Shown: positions 53,397 through 63,604 of the stretch, piece after piece
How the letters are laid out: each line of letters begins with the position of its first letter
How positions within the stretch are numbered: position 1 is the stretch's first letter
Origin: Streptomyces polyasparticus
Lineage (GTDB): Bacteria > Actinomycetota > Actinomycetes > Streptomycetales > Streptomycetaceae
Reading direction: 5' to 3'
Length of the DNA: 64,000 nucleotides
Assembly (NCBI RefSeq): GCF_014493765.1
Contig: NZ_JACTVJ010000022.1
Coordinates: forward strand, 43,274 to 107,273
Position numbers and translations under genes: made by a program
The notes under the pieces: generated by a model
Database searches by the model: none
What the model saw: only the letters and a program-made list of their open reading frames with translations
What the model was told of the DNA's origin: nothing

Positions 53397-54311
53397 CTAG
53401 ACCCCAGGATCCGCCGGATGCGGCGCCACCAACGGGAGTTGGGACGCGAGGCGCTGCTCGCACAGGCCGACCAGAATGTCGTAGGCGGCCGGCCCCATCA
53501 GCTCCCGCAGCTCCGGCTCATACGAGAGATAGACAGGCTTCCCCGCACCGTGCGCCGACGTGGCCGAGGTGCACCACCAGTGCAGGTCATGACCGCCCGG
53601 CCCCCAGCCCCGCCGGTCGTACTCACCGATCGACACCTGCAGGATCTTGGTGTCGTCCGGCCGCTCGATCCACTCGTACGTCCGCCGCACCGGCAGCTGC
53701 CAGCACACGTCCGGCTTGGTCTCCAGGGGCTCGCGGCCCTGGCGCAGCGCGAGGATGTGCAGCGAGCAGCCCGCGCCGCCGGCGAAGCCCGGCCGGTTCT
53801 GGAAGATGCACGAGCCCTCCCAGCGCCGCGTCTGCCGCTCGCCGTCCTCGTCCTCCTGCGTCCACCCCGAGTCCGTACCGACCTCGTGGTGCTGCCAGAT
53901 GTCCGGCGTGAGCTGCGCCACGAAACCGGCGACCCGCTGCTCGTCCTCCTCGTCCGAGAAGTGCGCCCCGAGGGTGCAGCAGCCGTCGTCCGCGCGGCCG
54001 GCGCGGATGCCCTGGCAGCCGCTGCCGAAGATGCAGTGCCAGCGCGAGGTGAGCCAGGTCAGATCGCAGCGGAAGACCTGCTCCTCGTCGGCGGGATCGG
54101 CGAACTCCACCCAGGCGCGCGGGAAATCGAGCCCTTGCTCGTCCGGAGCCGCCTTCGGGGCGATCACCTTCGCCGCCTTGCCGGGCTTGTTCGCCTTGGA
54201 GTCCTTCTGTGAAGCCTTTGCCGAGCCGCCGTTCGCCCCGGTCTTGTCGGGCTTACCCGACTTACCGGTCTTACCCGACTTCTCCGACTTCGCGTTCTTC
54301 GTCTTGGGCAC
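53397..54311 (-). CDS. Cys-rich protein with Lys-rich N-terminal tail
   Basis: A 304-residue protein. The first 50 residues are Lys/Ser/Gly-rich repeats ([15 protein letters not shown]) like nucleic-acid-binding tails. The rest is a conserved domain with clustered Cys ([54 protein letters not shown]), likely binding a metal, resembling DUF3109/YkgJ-type proteins. Function is unknown. It ends next to a hairpin element and is divergent from ppx. Confidence 0.7.
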   Translation of the reverse strand: MPKTKNAKSEKSGKTGKSGKPDKTGANGGSAKASQKDSKANKPGKAAKVIAPKAAPDEQGLDFPRAWVEFADPADEEQVFRCDLTWLTSRWHCIFGSGCQGIRAGRADDGCCTLGAHFSDEEDEQRVAGFVAQLTPDIWQHHEVGTDSGWTQEDEDGERQTRRWEGSCIFQNRPGFAGGAGCSLHILALRQGREPLETKPDVCWQLPVRRTYEWIERPDDTKILQVSIGEYDRRGWGPGGHDLHWWCTSATSAHGAGKPVYLSYEPELRELMGPAAYDILVGLCEQRLASQLPLVAPHPADPGV

Positions 54312-54382
54312 GCACCCAGGGTATGCGCGCCGGACCCCTCGCGTGGACCGTCGATCCCCGAACGCGCAGTAGCGTTTTACGC

Positions 54383-55342
54383 ATGAGACTCGGTGTCCTC
54401 GATGTGGGTTCCAACACGGTGCATCTCCTTGTGGTGGATGCGCACCCCGGCGCGCGCCCGCTGCCCGCCCACTCGCACAAGGCTGATCTGCGGCTTGCCC
54501 AACTCCTCGACCGGACTGGGGCGATCAGCCCCGAGGGCGTCGACCGCCTGATCGCCACGATCAAGGAAGCCCTCGAGGCCGCCGAGGACAAGGGCTGCGA
54601 AGACGTGCTCCCGTTCGCCACCTCCGCGGTGCGCGAGGCGGGCAACGCCGACGAGGTGCTCTCCCGCGTCAAGGAGGAGACCGGCGTCGACCTGCAGGTT
54701 CTCTCCGGCGAGGACGAGGCCCGGCTCACCTTCCTCGCCGTACGGCGCTGGTTCGGCTGGTCCGCGGGCAAGCTGCTCGTGCTCGACATCGGCGGCGGCT
54801 CACTGGAGATCGCGTACGGGATCGACGAGGACCCCGACGCCGCCGTCAGCCTCCCGCTCGGCGCCGGCCGGCTCACCGCGGGCTGGCTGCCCGGCGATCC
54901 GCCCGACCCGCAGGACATCAGGGCGCTGCGCCGCCACGTACGGGCCCAAATCGCTCGTACGGTCGGGGAGTTCAGCCGCTTCGGCAACCCGGACCATGTG
55001 GTCGCCACGTCCAAGACCTTCAAGCAGCTGGCCCGGCTCGCGGGCGCGGCGCGCTCCGCCGAGGGCCTGTACGTCCAGCGGGAGCTGAAGCGGAAGTCCC
55101 TGGAGGACTGGGTGCCGCAGCTCGCCGCGATGACGGAGAGCGAGCGGGCCGAGCTGCCCGGCGTCTCCGAGGGGCGGGCGGGACAGCTGCTCGCCGGAGC
55201 CCTGGTGGCGGAGGGCGCGATGGACCTGTTCGGCGTGGAGACCCTGGAGATCTGCCCATGGGCGCTGCGCGAGGGCCTCATCCTGCGCCGCCTCGACCAG
55301 ATGACCACACCCGGTGCGCACTCCCAGGGGGCAGCGCTTTGA
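54383..55342 (+). CDS. Ppx/GppA-family phosphatase
   Basis: A 319-residue exopolyphosphatase/guanosine pentaphosphate phosphohydrolase-like enzyme with the ASKHA fold: [54 protein letters not shown] and [22 protein letters not shown] lies seven bases before the ATG. It shortens polyphosphate or removes phosphate from pppGpp; the exact substrate cannot be told. The isomerase gene follows after about 90 bp. Confidence 0.9.
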   Translation: MRLGVLDVGSNTVHLLVVDAHPGARPLPAHSHKADLRLAQLLDRTGAISPEGVDRLIATIKEALEAAEDKGCEDVLPFATSAVREAGNADEVLSRVKEETGVDLQVLSGEDEARLTFLAVRRWFGWSAGKLLVLDIGGGSLEIAYGIDEDPDAAVSLPLGAGRLTAGWLPGDPPDPQDIRALRRHVRAQIARTVGEFSRFGNPDHVVATSKTFKQLARLAGAARSAEGLYVQRELKRKSLEDWVPQLAAMTESERAELPGVSEGRAGQLLAGALVAEGAMDLFGVETLEICPWALREGLILRRLDQMTTPGAHSQGAAL

Positions 55343-55428
55343 ACGGGTCGAGCCATCCCTTAGACCCGGGCGGCCGGCCCGAGAGGTCTCCTGACGGCAC
55401 CCCGTTCGGGGCCCGTACCCTGTCCTTC

Positions 55429-56256
55429 GTGGCAGAACCAGTGGTGCGCATCCCGGATGCGAAGGTCGCCCTGTCGACGGCCTCCGTCTACCCGGAGTCG
55501 ACGGCGACGGCCTTCGAGATCGCCGCGCGCCTGGGCTACGACGGTGTCGAGGTCATGGTGTGGACCGACCCGGTCAGCCAGGACATCGAGGCGCTGCGCC
55601 GGCTCAGCGACTACCACCGGATCCCGATCCTCGCGGTGCACGCGCCCTGCCTTCTGATCACCCAGCGCGTCTGGTCCACGGACCCGTGGGTGAAGCTGCA
55701 GCGCGCGCAGGCCGCCGCCGAGAAGCTGGGCGCCTCGACCGTGGTGGTGCACCCGCCCTTCCGCTGGCAGCGGCAGTACGCGCGCGACTTCGTGACGGGC
55801 CTGTGGCGCATGGCGGACGAGACGGACGTCCGCTTCGCCGTGGAGAACATGTACCCGTGGCGCTACCGCGACCGCGAGATGCTCGCGTACGCGCCCGAGT
55901 GGGATGTCACCAAGGACGACTACCGGCACTTCACGGTCGACCTCAGCCACACCGCGACCGCCCGCACCGGCGCCCTGGAGATGATCGACCGCATGGGCGA
56001 CCGTCTCGCGCACATCCATCTCGCGGACGGCAACGGTTCGGCGAAGGACGAGCACCTGGTCCCCGGCCGGGGTACGCAGCCCTGCGCCGAACTGCTCGAA
56101 CGCCTCGCGCTCTCCGGCTTCGACGGCCATGTCGTCATCGAGGTCAACACACGGCGCGCGATGTCCAGTGCCGAACGTGAGGCCGATCTCGCCGAAGCCC
56201 TGGCCTTCACCCGGCTGCATCTGGCCTCGGCCCTGAACGCGGCATCGAAGCAGTGA
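55429..56256 (+). CDS. TIM-barrel sugar phosphate isomerase/epimerase
   Basis: A 275-residue xylose-isomerase-like barrel. The metal-site strands are recognisable: [67 protein letters not shown] and [11 protein letters not shown], with the expected Glu/His/Asp ligands. TACCCT lies seven bases before GTG 55429; the longer frame to 55258 overlaps ppx and is unlikely. The substrate is unknown. It overlaps the downstream TetR gene by four bases. Confidence 0.88.
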   Translation: MAEPVVRIPDAKVALSTASVYPESTATAFEIAARLGYDGVEVMVWTDPVSQDIEALRRLSDYHRIPILAVHAPCLLITQRVWSTDPWVKLQRAQAAAEKLGASTVVVHPPFRWQRQYARDFVTGLWRMADETDVRFAVENMYPWRYRDREMLAYAPEWDVTKDDYRHFTVDLSHTATARTGALEMIDRMGDRLAHIHLADGNGSAKDEHLVPGRGTQPCAELLERLALSGFDGHVVIEVNTRRAMSSAEREADLAEALAFTRLHLASALNAASKQ

Positions 56257-56882
56257 CCGCCGCGAACCCGCAGGGCGCGGCGCCCCGCCGCGGCCGCGGC
56301 CGCCCCTCCCGTACGGAGGCGGAGTCGGGCCCCGGCACCAGGGACCGGATCCTCGCCGCGGCCCGCGAACAGTTCTCCGAGCGCGGCTATGACAAGGCCT
56401 CCATCCGCGGCATCGCGAAGGCGGCCGGCGTGGACTCGGCCCTGGTCCACCACTACTTCGGCACGAAGGACGATGTCTTCGCGGCCGCCATCGAGGTCAC
56501 CTTCGAACCGGCCCAGGGCGTGGTCGACACGGTGGCCGACGGCCTGGACGGCGCCGGCGAGCGGCTCGCCCGCTTCTTCTTCTCCGTCTGGGAGAACCCG
56601 GCCACCCGCACCCCGCTGCTCGCGATCATCCGCTCCGCGGTCACGCACGAGGCGGCGGCCAAGATCCTGCGCGCGTTCGTGATGCGCCGCCTGATCGAAC
56701 GCGTCGAGGTGGACCTCGAGGTCCCCGACCCCAAGTTCCGCGCGGAACTGGCCGCGTCCCACATGGTCGGCATCGCGATGGTCCGCTACGTGGTCAAGGT
56801 CGAGCCCCTGGCATCGGCCGACCCGGAGGAAATCATCGCCCTGGTGGCCCCCACGCTGCAGCGCTACTTGACGGAGACGTAG
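56253..56882 (+). CDS. TetR-family transcriptional regulator
   Basis: A 209-residue regulator. After an Arg-rich tail ([12 protein letters not shown]) comes the helix-turn-helix [47 protein letters not shown]. The C-terminal domain is of the TetR_C type found in many actinobacteria. GTG 56253 overlaps the previous stop (GTGA), so it is translated with the isomerase. It may regulate that operon or ilvD, whose promoter region carries a GGACA-CCC-TGTCC dyad. Confidence 0.9.
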   Translation: MTAANPQGAAPRRGRGRPSRTEAESGPGTRDRILAAAREQFSERGYDKASIRGIAKAAGVDSALVHHYFGTKDDVFAAAIEVTFEPAQGVVDTVADGLDGAGERLARFFFSVWENPATRTPLLAIIRSAVTHEAAAKILRAFVMRRLIERVEVDLEVPDPKFRAELAASHMVGIAMVRYVVKVEPLASADPEEIIALVAPTLQRYLTET

Positions 56883-56889
56883 GCAAACG

Positions 56890-57046
56890 CAGCCCCGCCG
56901 GCGTTTGAGGCGATCCGAACGAAGTTCGGATGCGGGGGTGCAGGGGGCGAAGCCCCCGCGCGCCACCCACCCGGGGGTCTGGGGGCGGAGCCCTCGGTTT
57001 CGGGAAGGGGCGGGGCGGGGAGAAAGGCCCGCCGCAGGCGCAACGG
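56890..57046 (+). repeat. Dispersed GC-rich hairpin element, copy 4
   Basis: Starts CCCCGCCGGCGTTTGAGGCG, continues with GATCCGAACGAAGTTCGGAT, two GGGGGCGAAGCCCCC-type stems, GGGAAGGGGCGGGG, and ends GCCCGCCGCAGGCGCAA. It begins a few bases after the TetR stop and precedes the ilvD promoter. It is longer than copies 3 and 5 because of an inserted CCACCCACCCGGGGG block, shared with copy 1. Confidence 0.85.
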
Positions 57047-57091
57047 CCCGCACCCCACCGGCCCGCACACCAAGACGACATCCCGCATTCC

Positions 57092-57129
57092 GGACACCCT
57101 GTCCAGATCGCAGGCAGCGAGGCGTACGC
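57092..57129 (+). promoter_or_regulatory. ilvD promoter region with dyad GGACA-CCC-TGTCC
   Basis: The dyad (57092-57104) precedes TACGCT (57124-57129), a good -10 box. The -35 box would fall on the right half of the dyad, an arrangement compatible with repression. Confidence 0.5.
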
Positions 57130-57168
57130 TCAAACAGACCAGCACTGTCACGCAAGGAGCGAGCGACG

Positions 57169-59022
57169 ATGCCCCAGCTGAGGTCCCGCACAGTCACCCA
57201 CGGCCGCAACATGGCGGGCGCCCGCGCCCTTATGCGGGCGTCGGGCGTACCGGGCGGAGACATCGGCAGGAAGCCCATCATCGCCGTGGCCAACTCCTTC
57301 ACGGAGTTCGTCCCGGGCCACACCCACCTCGCCCCCGTCGGCCGCATCGTCAGCGAGGCGATCACCGCCGCGGGCGGCATCCCGCGCGAGTTCAACACGA
57401 TCGCCGTCGACGACGGCATCGCGATGGGCCACGGCGGCATGCTCTACTCCCTGCCGTCCCGCGACCTGATCGCCGACAGCGTGGAGTACATGGTCGAGGC
57501 GCACTGCGCCGACGCCCTGATCTGCATCTCCAACTGCGACAAGATCACCCCGGGCATGCTCAACGCGGCCCTGCGGCTCAACATCCCCACCGTGTTCGTC
57601 TCCGGCGGCCCGATGGAGTCCGGCCGCGCGACCCTCGTCGACGGCACCGTCCGCACCCTCGACCTGGTCGACGCGATGTCGGAGGCCGTGAACGAGAAGA
57701 TCTCGGACGAGGACATCCTCCGTATCGAGGAGAACGCCTGCCCGACCTGCGGCAGCTGTTCCGGTATGTTCACCGCCAACTCGATGAACTGCCTCACCGA
57801 GGCGATCGGCCTGAGCCTGCCGGGCAACGGCTCGACCCTCGCCACGCACACCGCCCGCAAGGCGCTGTACGAGGACGCCGCCCGTACGGTCATGGACCTC
57901 ACCAAGCGCTACTACGAGCAGGACGACGAGTCGGCCCTGCCGCGCTCCATCGCCACCTTCCAGGCCTTCGAGAACGCCATGGCGCTCGACATCGCGATGG
58001 GCGGCTCGACCAACACGATCCTGCACCTGCTCGCCGCGGCCCAGGAGGCCGAGGTGCCCTTCGGTCTGAACGAGATCGACGCCGTCTCGCGCCGCGTCCC
58101 GTGCCTGGCCAAGGTCGCCCCGAACGTCGGCAAGAACCGTACGTACTACATGGAGGACGTGCACCGCGCCGGCGGCATCCCCGCCCTCCTCGGCGAGCTG
58201 CACCGCGCGGGCCTCCTCAACGAGGACGTCCACTCCGTCCACTCCCCGTCCCTCGCCGACTGGCTCAAGACCTGGGACGTGCGCGGCGGTTCCCCCTCGC
58301 CCGAGGCCGTCGAGCTGTGGCACGCGGCCCCCGGCTGCGTCCGCTCCGCCGAGGCCTTCTCGACCTCCGAGCGCTGGGACTCCCTCGACGAGGACGCCGC
58401 CGAGGGCTGCATCCGCTCCGCCGAGCACGCCTACTCCAAGGACGGCGGCCTCGCGGTCCTCAAGGGCAACCTCGCGGTAGACGGCTGCGTCGTGAAGACC
58501 GCGGGCGTGGACGAGTCGATCTGGACCTTCGAAGGCCCGGCGGTCGTCTGCGAGTCGCAGGAAGAAGCCGTCGAGAAGATCCTGCTCAAGCAGGTCAAGG
58601 AGGGCGACGTCGTCGTCATCCGCTACGAGGGCCCCAAGGGCGGCCCCGGCATGCAGGAGATGCTCTACCCGACCTCGTATCTGAAGGGCCGCGGACTCGG
58701 CAAGGCCTGCGCGCTGATCACCGACGGCCGCTTCTCCGGCGGCACTTCGGGCCTCTCGATCGGTCACGCATCCCCGGAGGCGGCCTCGGGCGGCACGATC
58801 GCGCTGGTCGAGGACGGCGACCGCATCCGCATCGACATCCCGAACCGTACGATCGAACTCCTGGTCTCCGACGAGGATTTGGCGACTCGTGAGCAGGCTC
58901 TGAACGGCACGTACGCCCCGAAGAACCGCGAGCGCAAGGTCTCCCAGGCCCTCAAGGCGTACGCGGCGATGGCGACGAGCGCGGACAAGGGAGCAGTCCG
59001 CGACGTGTCCAAGCTGGGCTGA
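57169..59022 (+). CDS. ilvD: Dihydroxy-acid dehydratase
   Basis: Iron-sulfur enzyme dehydrating dihydroxy acids to 2-keto acids in valine, leucine and isoleucine synthesis. The 617-residue protein has the cluster-binding motifs [13 protein letters not shown] and [32 protein letters not shown], and the C-terminal [20 protein letters not shown] precedes ATG 57169. Other ilv genes are not in the window. No T-box or leader peptide was recognised upstream. Confidence 0.97.
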   Translation: MPQLRSRTVTHGRNMAGARALMRASGVPGGDIGRKPIIAVANSFTEFVPGHTHLAPVGRIVSEAITAAGGIPREFNTIAVDDGIAMGHGGMLYSLPSRDLIADSVEYMVEAHCADALICISNCDKITPGMLNAALRLNIPTVFVSGGPMESGRATLVDGTVRTLDLVDAMSEAVNEKISDEDILRIEENACPTCGSCSGMFTANSMNCLTEAIGLSLPGNGSTLATHTARKALYEDAARTVMDLTKRYYEQDDESALPRSIATFQAFENAMALDIAMGGSTNTILHLLAAAQEAEVPFGLNEIDAVSRRVPCLAKVAPNVGKNRTYYMEDVHRAGGIPALLGELHRAGLLNEDVHSVHSPSLADWLKTWDVRGGSPSPEAVELWHAAPGCVRSAEAFSTSERWDSLDEDAAEGCIRSAEHAYSKDGGLAVLKGNLAVDGCVVKTAGVDESIWTFEGPAVVCESQEEAVEKILLKQVKEGDVVVIRYEGPKGGPGMQEMLYPTSYLKGRGLGKACALITDGRFSGGTSGLSIGHASPEAASGGTIALVEDGDRIRIDIPNRTIELLVSDEDLATREQALNGTYAPKNRERKVSQALKAYAAMATSADKGAVRDVSKLG

Positions 59023-59039
59023 CCCCACCCGCACGCAAC

Positions 59040-59080
59040 CGGCGGCCCGCACCCCGCGAGACGGGGGGCGGGCCGCCGTT
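59040..59080 (+). terminator. Terminator stem after ilvD
   Basis: CGGCGGCCCGC and GCGGGCCGCCG pair perfectly around ACCCCGCGAGACGGGGG, itself a second stem (CCCC/GGGG), 18 bp after the ilvD stop. It is followed by TT only. Confidence 0.8.
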
Positions 59081-59157
59081 CATGTCGATCACGCCTCGGG
59101 TCCCGGACGCTCCGGCTACCGTGTGCATGTCACGTAAGGCTCGCAGGGGGATTCGCA

Positions 59158-59586
59158 GTGCGGAAGAGTGTGCGCAGGGCAGGCGTTCTGAGCGCGGGAG
59201 TGGCGCTGGCCACGGGGATCGGCATGGCCCCGGCCCACGCGGCCACACCCGCGGAGCTCTGCGGGTCCGGATACTCCACCCTGGAGACCAGGAGCATCCA
59301 GTCCGGCGGCACCACCGTCGCCCGCGTCTCGCTCCTGTACAACGCCGGTACGGGATACAACTGCGTGGTCACGGTCCATGCGGGACCTTCGGTCGGCGTG
59401 GCCACCTACACGCTCGCCCGGCTCGAGGTCCAAGGGGGCGCCAGCAAGTCGGACCCCGGGACCTACTCCCAGTACGCGGGGCCCGTCCGGCTTTCCGCCG
59501 CGGGCCGGTGCGTGTCCTTCACGGGCTCCATCACCTGGGGCGGCGCGACCCGCACCTACAACAGCGGCTGGGGCCACTGCGGCTGA
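59158..59586 (+). CDS. Secreted SapA-like (spore-associated protein) family
   Basis: A 142-residue exported protein. The signal peptide (AGVLSAGVALATGIGMAPAHA) precedes AATPAELCGSGY, and the mature part contains LLYNAGTGYNCVVTVHAG, TYSQYAGPVRLSAAGRCVSF and a terminal GHCG. This pattern of four cysteines matches the SapA family of Streptomyces as I remember it. GTG 59158 has GGGGGA upstream. A spore-coat role is inferred only. Confidence 0.75.
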   Translation: MRKSVRRAGVLSAGVALATGIGMAPAHAATPAELCGSGYSTLETRSIQSGGTTVARVSLLYNAGTGYNCVVTVHAGPSVGVATYTLARLEVQGGASKSDPGTYSQYAGPVRLSAAGRCVSFTGSITWGGATRTYNSGWGHCG

Positions 59587-59606
59587 GGTCCTGGATAATC
59601 GCCCCT

Positions 59607-60122
59607 GTGAGCGACGAAACCGGCACGAACGAGACACCAGCCCCACCCGCCGCAGGCCCGCAGCCCGAGCCGCTGCCCCTCTTCGGCACCACCTGGCTGG
59701 ACCACGACGGCGGCTACCTCTGGCGTCGCCTCGGTGCCGGCATCGGCTCCCTGGCCCTCGCCGCCGCCGGCGCGTTCGTCCTCCGCTTCGCCTTCCAGGG
59801 CCTGGAGATCGCCAAGGTCGGCAACTTCCTCAACCTCCTCCTCATCGTCGCCTTCTCGGCCTGCAGCGCCATCGCCTTCCGCCGTGCATGGGAGTCGTAC
59901 GGCAAGCGCGTCGACCCCGAGTCCTCCCAGTCCGCACGCGGCCTGATGGCCATCGGGTTCATCGGCGTCCTGCTCGCGTACTTCGTCCGCACCTTCATGG
60001 AAGCCCCGGGCGAGAAGCTCCGCCGCACGGAATACGAGACGGCCCGCGCCCAGTACGAACGCCGCGCGTCCCGCCGTACGGGCAACCCGTCGAACCGCCC
60101 GAAGAAGAAGCGCCGCGGCTGA
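59607..60122 (+). CDS. Small membrane protein with basic C-terminus
   Basis: A 171-residue protein. A Pro-rich start is followed by three membrane helices (IGSLALAAAGAFVLRFAF, FLNLLLIVAFSACSAIAF, GLMAIGFIGVLLAYFV) and an Arg/Lys-rich tail ending KKKRRG. GATAAT lies seven bases before GTG 59607, consistent with a leaderless start; the longer frame would overlap the SapA-like gene. Function is unknown. Confidence 0.75.
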   Translation: MSDETGTNETPAPPAAGPQPEPLPLFGTTWLDHDGGYLWRRLGAGIGSLALAAAGAFVLRFAFQGLEIAKVGNFLNLLLIVAFSACSAIAFRRAWESYGKRVDPESSQSARGLMAIGFIGVLLAYFVRTFMEAPGEKLRRTEYETARAQYERRASRRTGNPSNRPKKKRRG

Positions 60123-60210
60123 CCTCGCCGCCCCTGCGCACCCCGGAACTCCGCGGCCCGGAACCCCGGAACCCCCGGCACGCCCACCCGTCGCCCGCCA
60201 CGATGAGGTC

Positions 60211-60951
60211 ATGACCGACCTCGCGCTCTCCTTCGACGCCGTCGCCGCTCAGTACGCCACCGCCCGCCCCGACTACCCGCCCGAGCTCTTCGACACGATC
60301 GAGGAGCTGACCGGCGCACCTCTCACCGGCCGCCGCGTCCTCGACGTGGGCGCCGGCACCGGCATCGCCACCCGCCTGCTGCGTGCCCGCGGCGCCCGGG
60401 TCATCGCCGTCGAACCCGGCCCCGGCATGGGCGCCCAGCTGCACGCGGCCCTGCCCGACGTCCCCCTGGTCCGCGCCGCCGGCGAGCACCTGCCCTTCGC
60501 CGACGCCACCGCCGACCTCGTCACGTACGCCCAGTCCTGGCACTGGACGGACCCGCAGCGCTCCATCCCCGAGGCGCTGCGCGTCCTGCGCCCCGACGGC
60601 GCGCTCGCCCTGTGGTGGAACGTCCCCGACAGCCCCTGGTCCGCCGCCCAGGAGGAACGCCTCGCCACCCGCGTCCCCGGTCACCACGGCTTCGGCGTCG
60701 CCGTCGATACGGAACGCCTCATCGCCACCGTCGCCCCGGAGGCCACCCGTCTCCACCGCCGCCTGAACTGGACCCGCCGCGTCACGGTGGACGCCCACCT
60801 GGCCCACCTGGGCAGCCGCTCCTACTTCGCCGCCCTGGGCCCGGCCCGCGCCGAACCCCTCCTGGCCCAGGAGCGCACCGAACTCCTCCGCCTCTTCCCG
60901 TCCGGCGAGGTGCAGGAGCACTACACGGTGGAACTGACGCTCGCGGTCTAG
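60211..60951 (+). CDS. Class I SAM-dependent methyltransferase
   Basis: A 246-residue methyltransferase of the UbiE/Methyltransf_11 group. Motif I is RRVLDVGAGTGIATRLL, the acidic residue binding the ribose lies in VIAVEPGPGMG, motif II in DLVTYAQSWHW and motif III in LRPDGALALWW. The substrate is unknown. The ATG has GAGG two bases before it, weakly. It stands alone before the ABC exporter genes. Confidence 0.9.
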   Translation: MTDLALSFDAVAAQYATARPDYPPELFDTIEELTGAPLTGRRVLDVGAGTGIATRLLRARGARVIAVEPGPGMGAQLHAALPDVPLVRAAGEHLPFADATADLVTYAQSWHWTDPQRSIPEALRVLRPDGALALWWNVPDSPWSAAQEERLATRVPGHHGFGVAVDTERLIATVAPEATRLHRRLNWTRRVTVDAHLAHLGSRSYFAALGPARAEPLLAQERTELLRLFPSGEVQEHYTVELTLAV

Positions 60952-60970
60952 CCGCCTGCCGTGCCCGGCC

Positions 60971-61015
60971 TTGACGAAGCGCCCCCGCGCGACCAATATT
61001 CATCACATGATGAAT
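60971..61015 (+). promoter_or_regulatory. ABC exporter promoter with palindrome over the start codon
   Basis: TTGACG (60971-60976) and AATATT (60995-61000) are 18 bp apart. The palindrome ATTCATCA-CA-TGATGAAT (60998-61015) covers the -10 box, the presumed transcription start and the ATG at 61007. It is conspicuously AT-rich for this genome. Confidence 0.6.
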
Positions 61016-61870
61016 TATAAATCCGGAGCAGCCCCCAGGCCGGGCCCGACCACCCCGGGCCCGGCCATCAAGGCCACCGACCTCACCGTCGTCCGCGGCC
61101 CCCGCACCGTCCTCAAGGGCCTCCACTTCGAGGTCCCCCAAGGCCAGATCACCGGCCTCCTGGGCCCTTCGGGCTGCGGAAAGTCCACGCTCATGCGCGC
61201 CGTCGTCGGCACCCAGGCCAAGGTCACCGGCACCCTCGACGTCCTCGGCGAACCCGCGGGATCAGCACCCCTGCGCTCCCGCATCGGCTACGTCACCCAG
61301 GCGCCCTCGGTCTACCTGGACCTCACCGTCCGCCAGAACCTCGAGTACTTCGCCGCGATCCTCATCCCCGGCCGCGGCTACGCCGGTCTCCGCCGTGACT
61401 ACGTCGGCAAGGCCATCGCCGATGTCGACCTGGAAAGCCACCACGACGCACTCGCCGGCACTCTCTCCGGCGGCCAGCTCAGCCGCGTCTCCCTCGCCGT
61501 CGCCCTGCTCGGCACCCCGGAACTCCTGGTGCTCGACGAACCGACCGTCGGCCTCGACCCGGTCCTGCGCCGCGACCTGTGGAACCTCTTCCACGAGATC
61601 GCGGGCCGCGGCACCACGATCCTCGTGTCCTCCCACGTCATGGACGAGGCCGAACGCTGCCACCGCCTTCTCCTCATGCGCGAGGGCGAGATCCTCGCCG
61701 ACGACACCCCCGACGCCCTGCGCCACCGCATGGACACGGAAACCGTCGAAGCCGCCTTCCTCCGCCTGGTCGACGAGGCGACAGCAGCCGAGAACAGCAC
61801 GCCACAGGCGTCCGGGAACAGCGCGCCGCAGACATCCGGGAACAGCAGCACCAAGGAGTCCTCGCGATGA
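61007..61870 (+). CDS. ABC-2 exporter ATP-binding protein
   Basis: A 287-residue ATPase of the DrrA/NatA type. Walker A is LLGPSGCGKSTLMRA, the Q-loop is IGYVTQAPS, the signature is TLSGGQLSRVSLAVALLG and Walker B is LLVLDEPTVGLDP. The H-loop is VSSHVMDEAERC. The C-terminal tail repeats ASGNSAPQTSGNS. ATG 61007 or 61010 is the start; the frame further up includes the promoter. It overlaps the permease gene by four bases. Confidence 0.92.
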   Translation: MMNYKSGAAPRPGPTTPGPAIKATDLTVVRGPRTVLKGLHFEVPQGQITGLLGPSGCGKSTLMRAVVGTQAKVTGTLDVLGEPAGSAPLRSRIGYVTQAPSVYLDLTVRQNLEYFAAILIPGRGYAGLRRDYVGKAIADVDLESHHDALAGTLSGGQLSRVSLAVALLGTPELLVLDEPTVGLDPVLRRDLWNLFHEIAGRGTTILVSSHVMDEAERCHRLLLMREGEILADDTPDALRHRMDTETVEAAFLRLVDEATAAENSTPQASGNSAPQTSGNSSTKESSR

Positions 61871-62604
61871 ACACCTCCCGCACCCTCGCCACCGCCGCCC
61901 GGGTCCTGCGCCAGCTGCGCCACGACCCCCGCTCGATCGCGCTGATGCTCCTGGTCCCCTGCGTGATGCTGCTGCTCCTGCGCTACGTCTACGACGGCCG
62001 GCCGCAGATCTTCGACAGCATCGGCGCCTCACTCCTCGGCATCTTCCCGCTGATCACGATGTTCCTGGTGACCTCGATCGCCACCCTGCGAGAACGCACA
62101 TCGGGCACCTTGGAACGCCTCCTCGCCATGCCCCTGGGCAAAGCCGACCTGATCCTCGGATACGCCCTGGCCTTCGGCACTCTCGCGATCATCCAGTCGC
62201 TCCTCGCCACGGGCCTCGCCCTGTGGGCCCTGGGCCTCGACGTCATCGGCTCCCCGTGGCTGCTCCTGCTCGTCGCCCTCCTGGACGCGCTCCTCGGCAC
62301 AGCCCTCGGCCTCTTTGTCTCCGCCTTCGCCGCATCCGAGTTCCAGGCCGTCCAGTTCATGCCGGCCGTGATCTTCCCCCAGCTCCTCCTCTGCGGCCTG
62401 TTCACCGCCCGCGACACCATGCAGCCCGTCCTGGAGAAGCTCTCCAACGTCCTGCCCATGTCGTACGCGGTCGACGGCATGGGCGAAGTCCTCAAACACA
62501 CAGACGTCACAGCCAACTTCATCCGCGACGCCCTGATCGTCGCCTTGTGCGCCCTCCTGGTCCTCGCCTTGGGAGCCGCCACCCTCCGCCGCAGGACGGC
62601 GTAA
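61867..62604 (+). CDS. ABC-2 type exporter permease
   Basis: A 245-residue membrane partner of the preceding ATPase with six helices (ALMLLVPCVMLLLLRYVY; LLGIFPLITMFLVTSIATL; further helices to LVLALGAATL). The motif RERTSGTLERLLAMPLGKADLILGY is typical of ABC-2 permeases. The pair would export a lipid-soluble compound or drug. The ATG overlaps the ATPase stop (ATGA). A hairpin element lies right after its stop. Confidence 0.92.
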   Translation: MNTSRTLATAARVLRQLRHDPRSIALMLLVPCVMLLLLRYVYDGRPQIFDSIGASLLGIFPLITMFLVTSIATLRERTSGTLERLLAMPLGKADLILGYALAFGTLAIIQSLLATGLALWALGLDVIGSPWLLLLVALLDALLGTALGLFVSAFAASEFQAVQFMPAVIFPQLLLCGLFTARDTMQPVLEKLSNVLPMSYAVDGMGEVLKHTDVTANFIRDALIVALCALLVLALGAATLRRRTA

Positions 62605-62752
62605 CTCAGCCCCCGCGGCGCTTGGGCAGACCTTTCAGCCCCTGCGGCGCTTGAGCAGATCCGAACGAAGTTCGGATGCGGGGGTCCGGGGCGCAGCCCC
62701 GGTTTCGGGAAGGGGCGGGGTGGGGGAGAAAACCCCGCCGCAGGCGCCCCCC
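62605..62752 (+). repeat. Dispersed GC-rich hairpin element, copy 5
   Basis: Nearly the same as copy 3: the duplicated left block CAGCCCC(T/C)GCGGCGCTTG, GATCCGAACGAAGTTCGGAT, GGGGCGCAGCCCC stem, GGGAAGGGGCGGGG, and the end CCCCGCCGCAGGCGCC. It starts immediately after the permease stop and ends 49 bp before proC. Confidence 0.85.
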
Positions 62753-62800
62753 ACCCGATGCGAGGATGACCGGACAAGCGAACGCACACGGGAGGCCCGC

Positions 62801-63604
62801 ATGACCCAGAAAGTCGCCGTCCTCGGCACCGGCAAGATCGGCGAGGCCCTGCTCAGCGGCATGCTCAGGGCAGGCTGGGCCCCCGAGAACCTCCTGGTCA
62901 CCACCCGCCGCCCCGAACGCGCCGAGGAACTCCGTACGCGCTACGCGGTGGAGACCGTCACCAACGCCGATGCCGCCAAGCACGCCGACACCCTCATCCT
63001 GGCCTGCAAGCCCCAGGACATGGGCAAGCTCCTCGACGAGCTCACCCCCCACGTCACCAAGGACCGCCTGATCATCAGCGCGGCCGCCGGCATCACCACG
63101 GCCTTCATCGAGGACCGCCTCACCGAAGGCACCCCGGTCATCCGCGTCATGCCGAACACCCCGGTCCTGGTCGACGAGGGCATGTCCGTCATCTCGGCCG
63201 GCACCCACGCGACACCCGAAGCCCTCACCCACGCCGAGGAGATCTTCGGCGCCGTGGGCAAGACGCTCCACGTCCCGGAGTCCCAGCAGGACGCCTGCAC
63301 CGCACTCTCGGGCTCCGGCCCCGCGTACTTCTTCTATCTCGTCGAAGCCATGACGGACGCGGGCATCCTGCTCGGCCTGCCCCGCGACAAGGCCCACGAC
63401 CTGATCGTCCAGGCCGCCATCGGCGCCGCCGTGATGCTCCGCGACAGCGGCGAGCACCCGGTGAAGCTCCGCGAGAACGTGACGTCCCCCGCGGGCACCA
63501 CCATCAACGCCATCCGCGAGCTGGAGAACCACGGCGTACGCGCCGCACTGCTCTCCGCCCTGGAGGCAGCCCGCGACCGCAGCCGCGAGCTGGCCGCGGG
63601 TTGA
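62801..63604 (+). CDS. proC: Pyrroline-5-carboxylate reductase
   Basis: Last enzyme of proline synthesis, reducing pyrroline-5-carboxylate with NAD(P)H. The 267-residue protein has the Rossmann motif VAVLGTGKIGEALLSGML, ILACKPQDM, VIRVMPNTPVLVDEGM and the C-terminal signature LREDVTSPAGTT-like LRENVTSPAGTTINAI. GGGAGG precedes ATG 62801. A consensus promoter overlaps its stop codon. Confidence 0.96.
   Translation: MTQKVAVLGTGKIGEALLSGMLRAGWAPENLLVTTRRPERAEELRTRYAVETVTNADAAKHADTLILACKPQDMGKLLDELTPHVTKDRLIISAAAGITTAFIEDRLTEGTPVIRVMPNTPVLVDEGMSVISAGTHATPEALTHAEEIFGAVGKTLHVPESQQDACTALSGSGPAYFFYLVEAMTDAGILLGLPRDKAHDLIVQAAIGAAVMLRDSGEHPVKLRENVTSPAGTTINAIRELENHGVRAALLSALEAARDRSRELAAG

Noticed and set aside
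56883-57168. T-box or leader-peptide attenuator before ilvD
   Set aside because: The stretch is a dispersed hairpin element plus a simple promoter; no tRNA-binding or Leu/Val/Ile-rich leader peptide is visible.
57148-59052. 634-residue frame antisense to ilvD
   Set aside because: Val/Arg/Gly-rich shadow; ilvD carries all family motifs.
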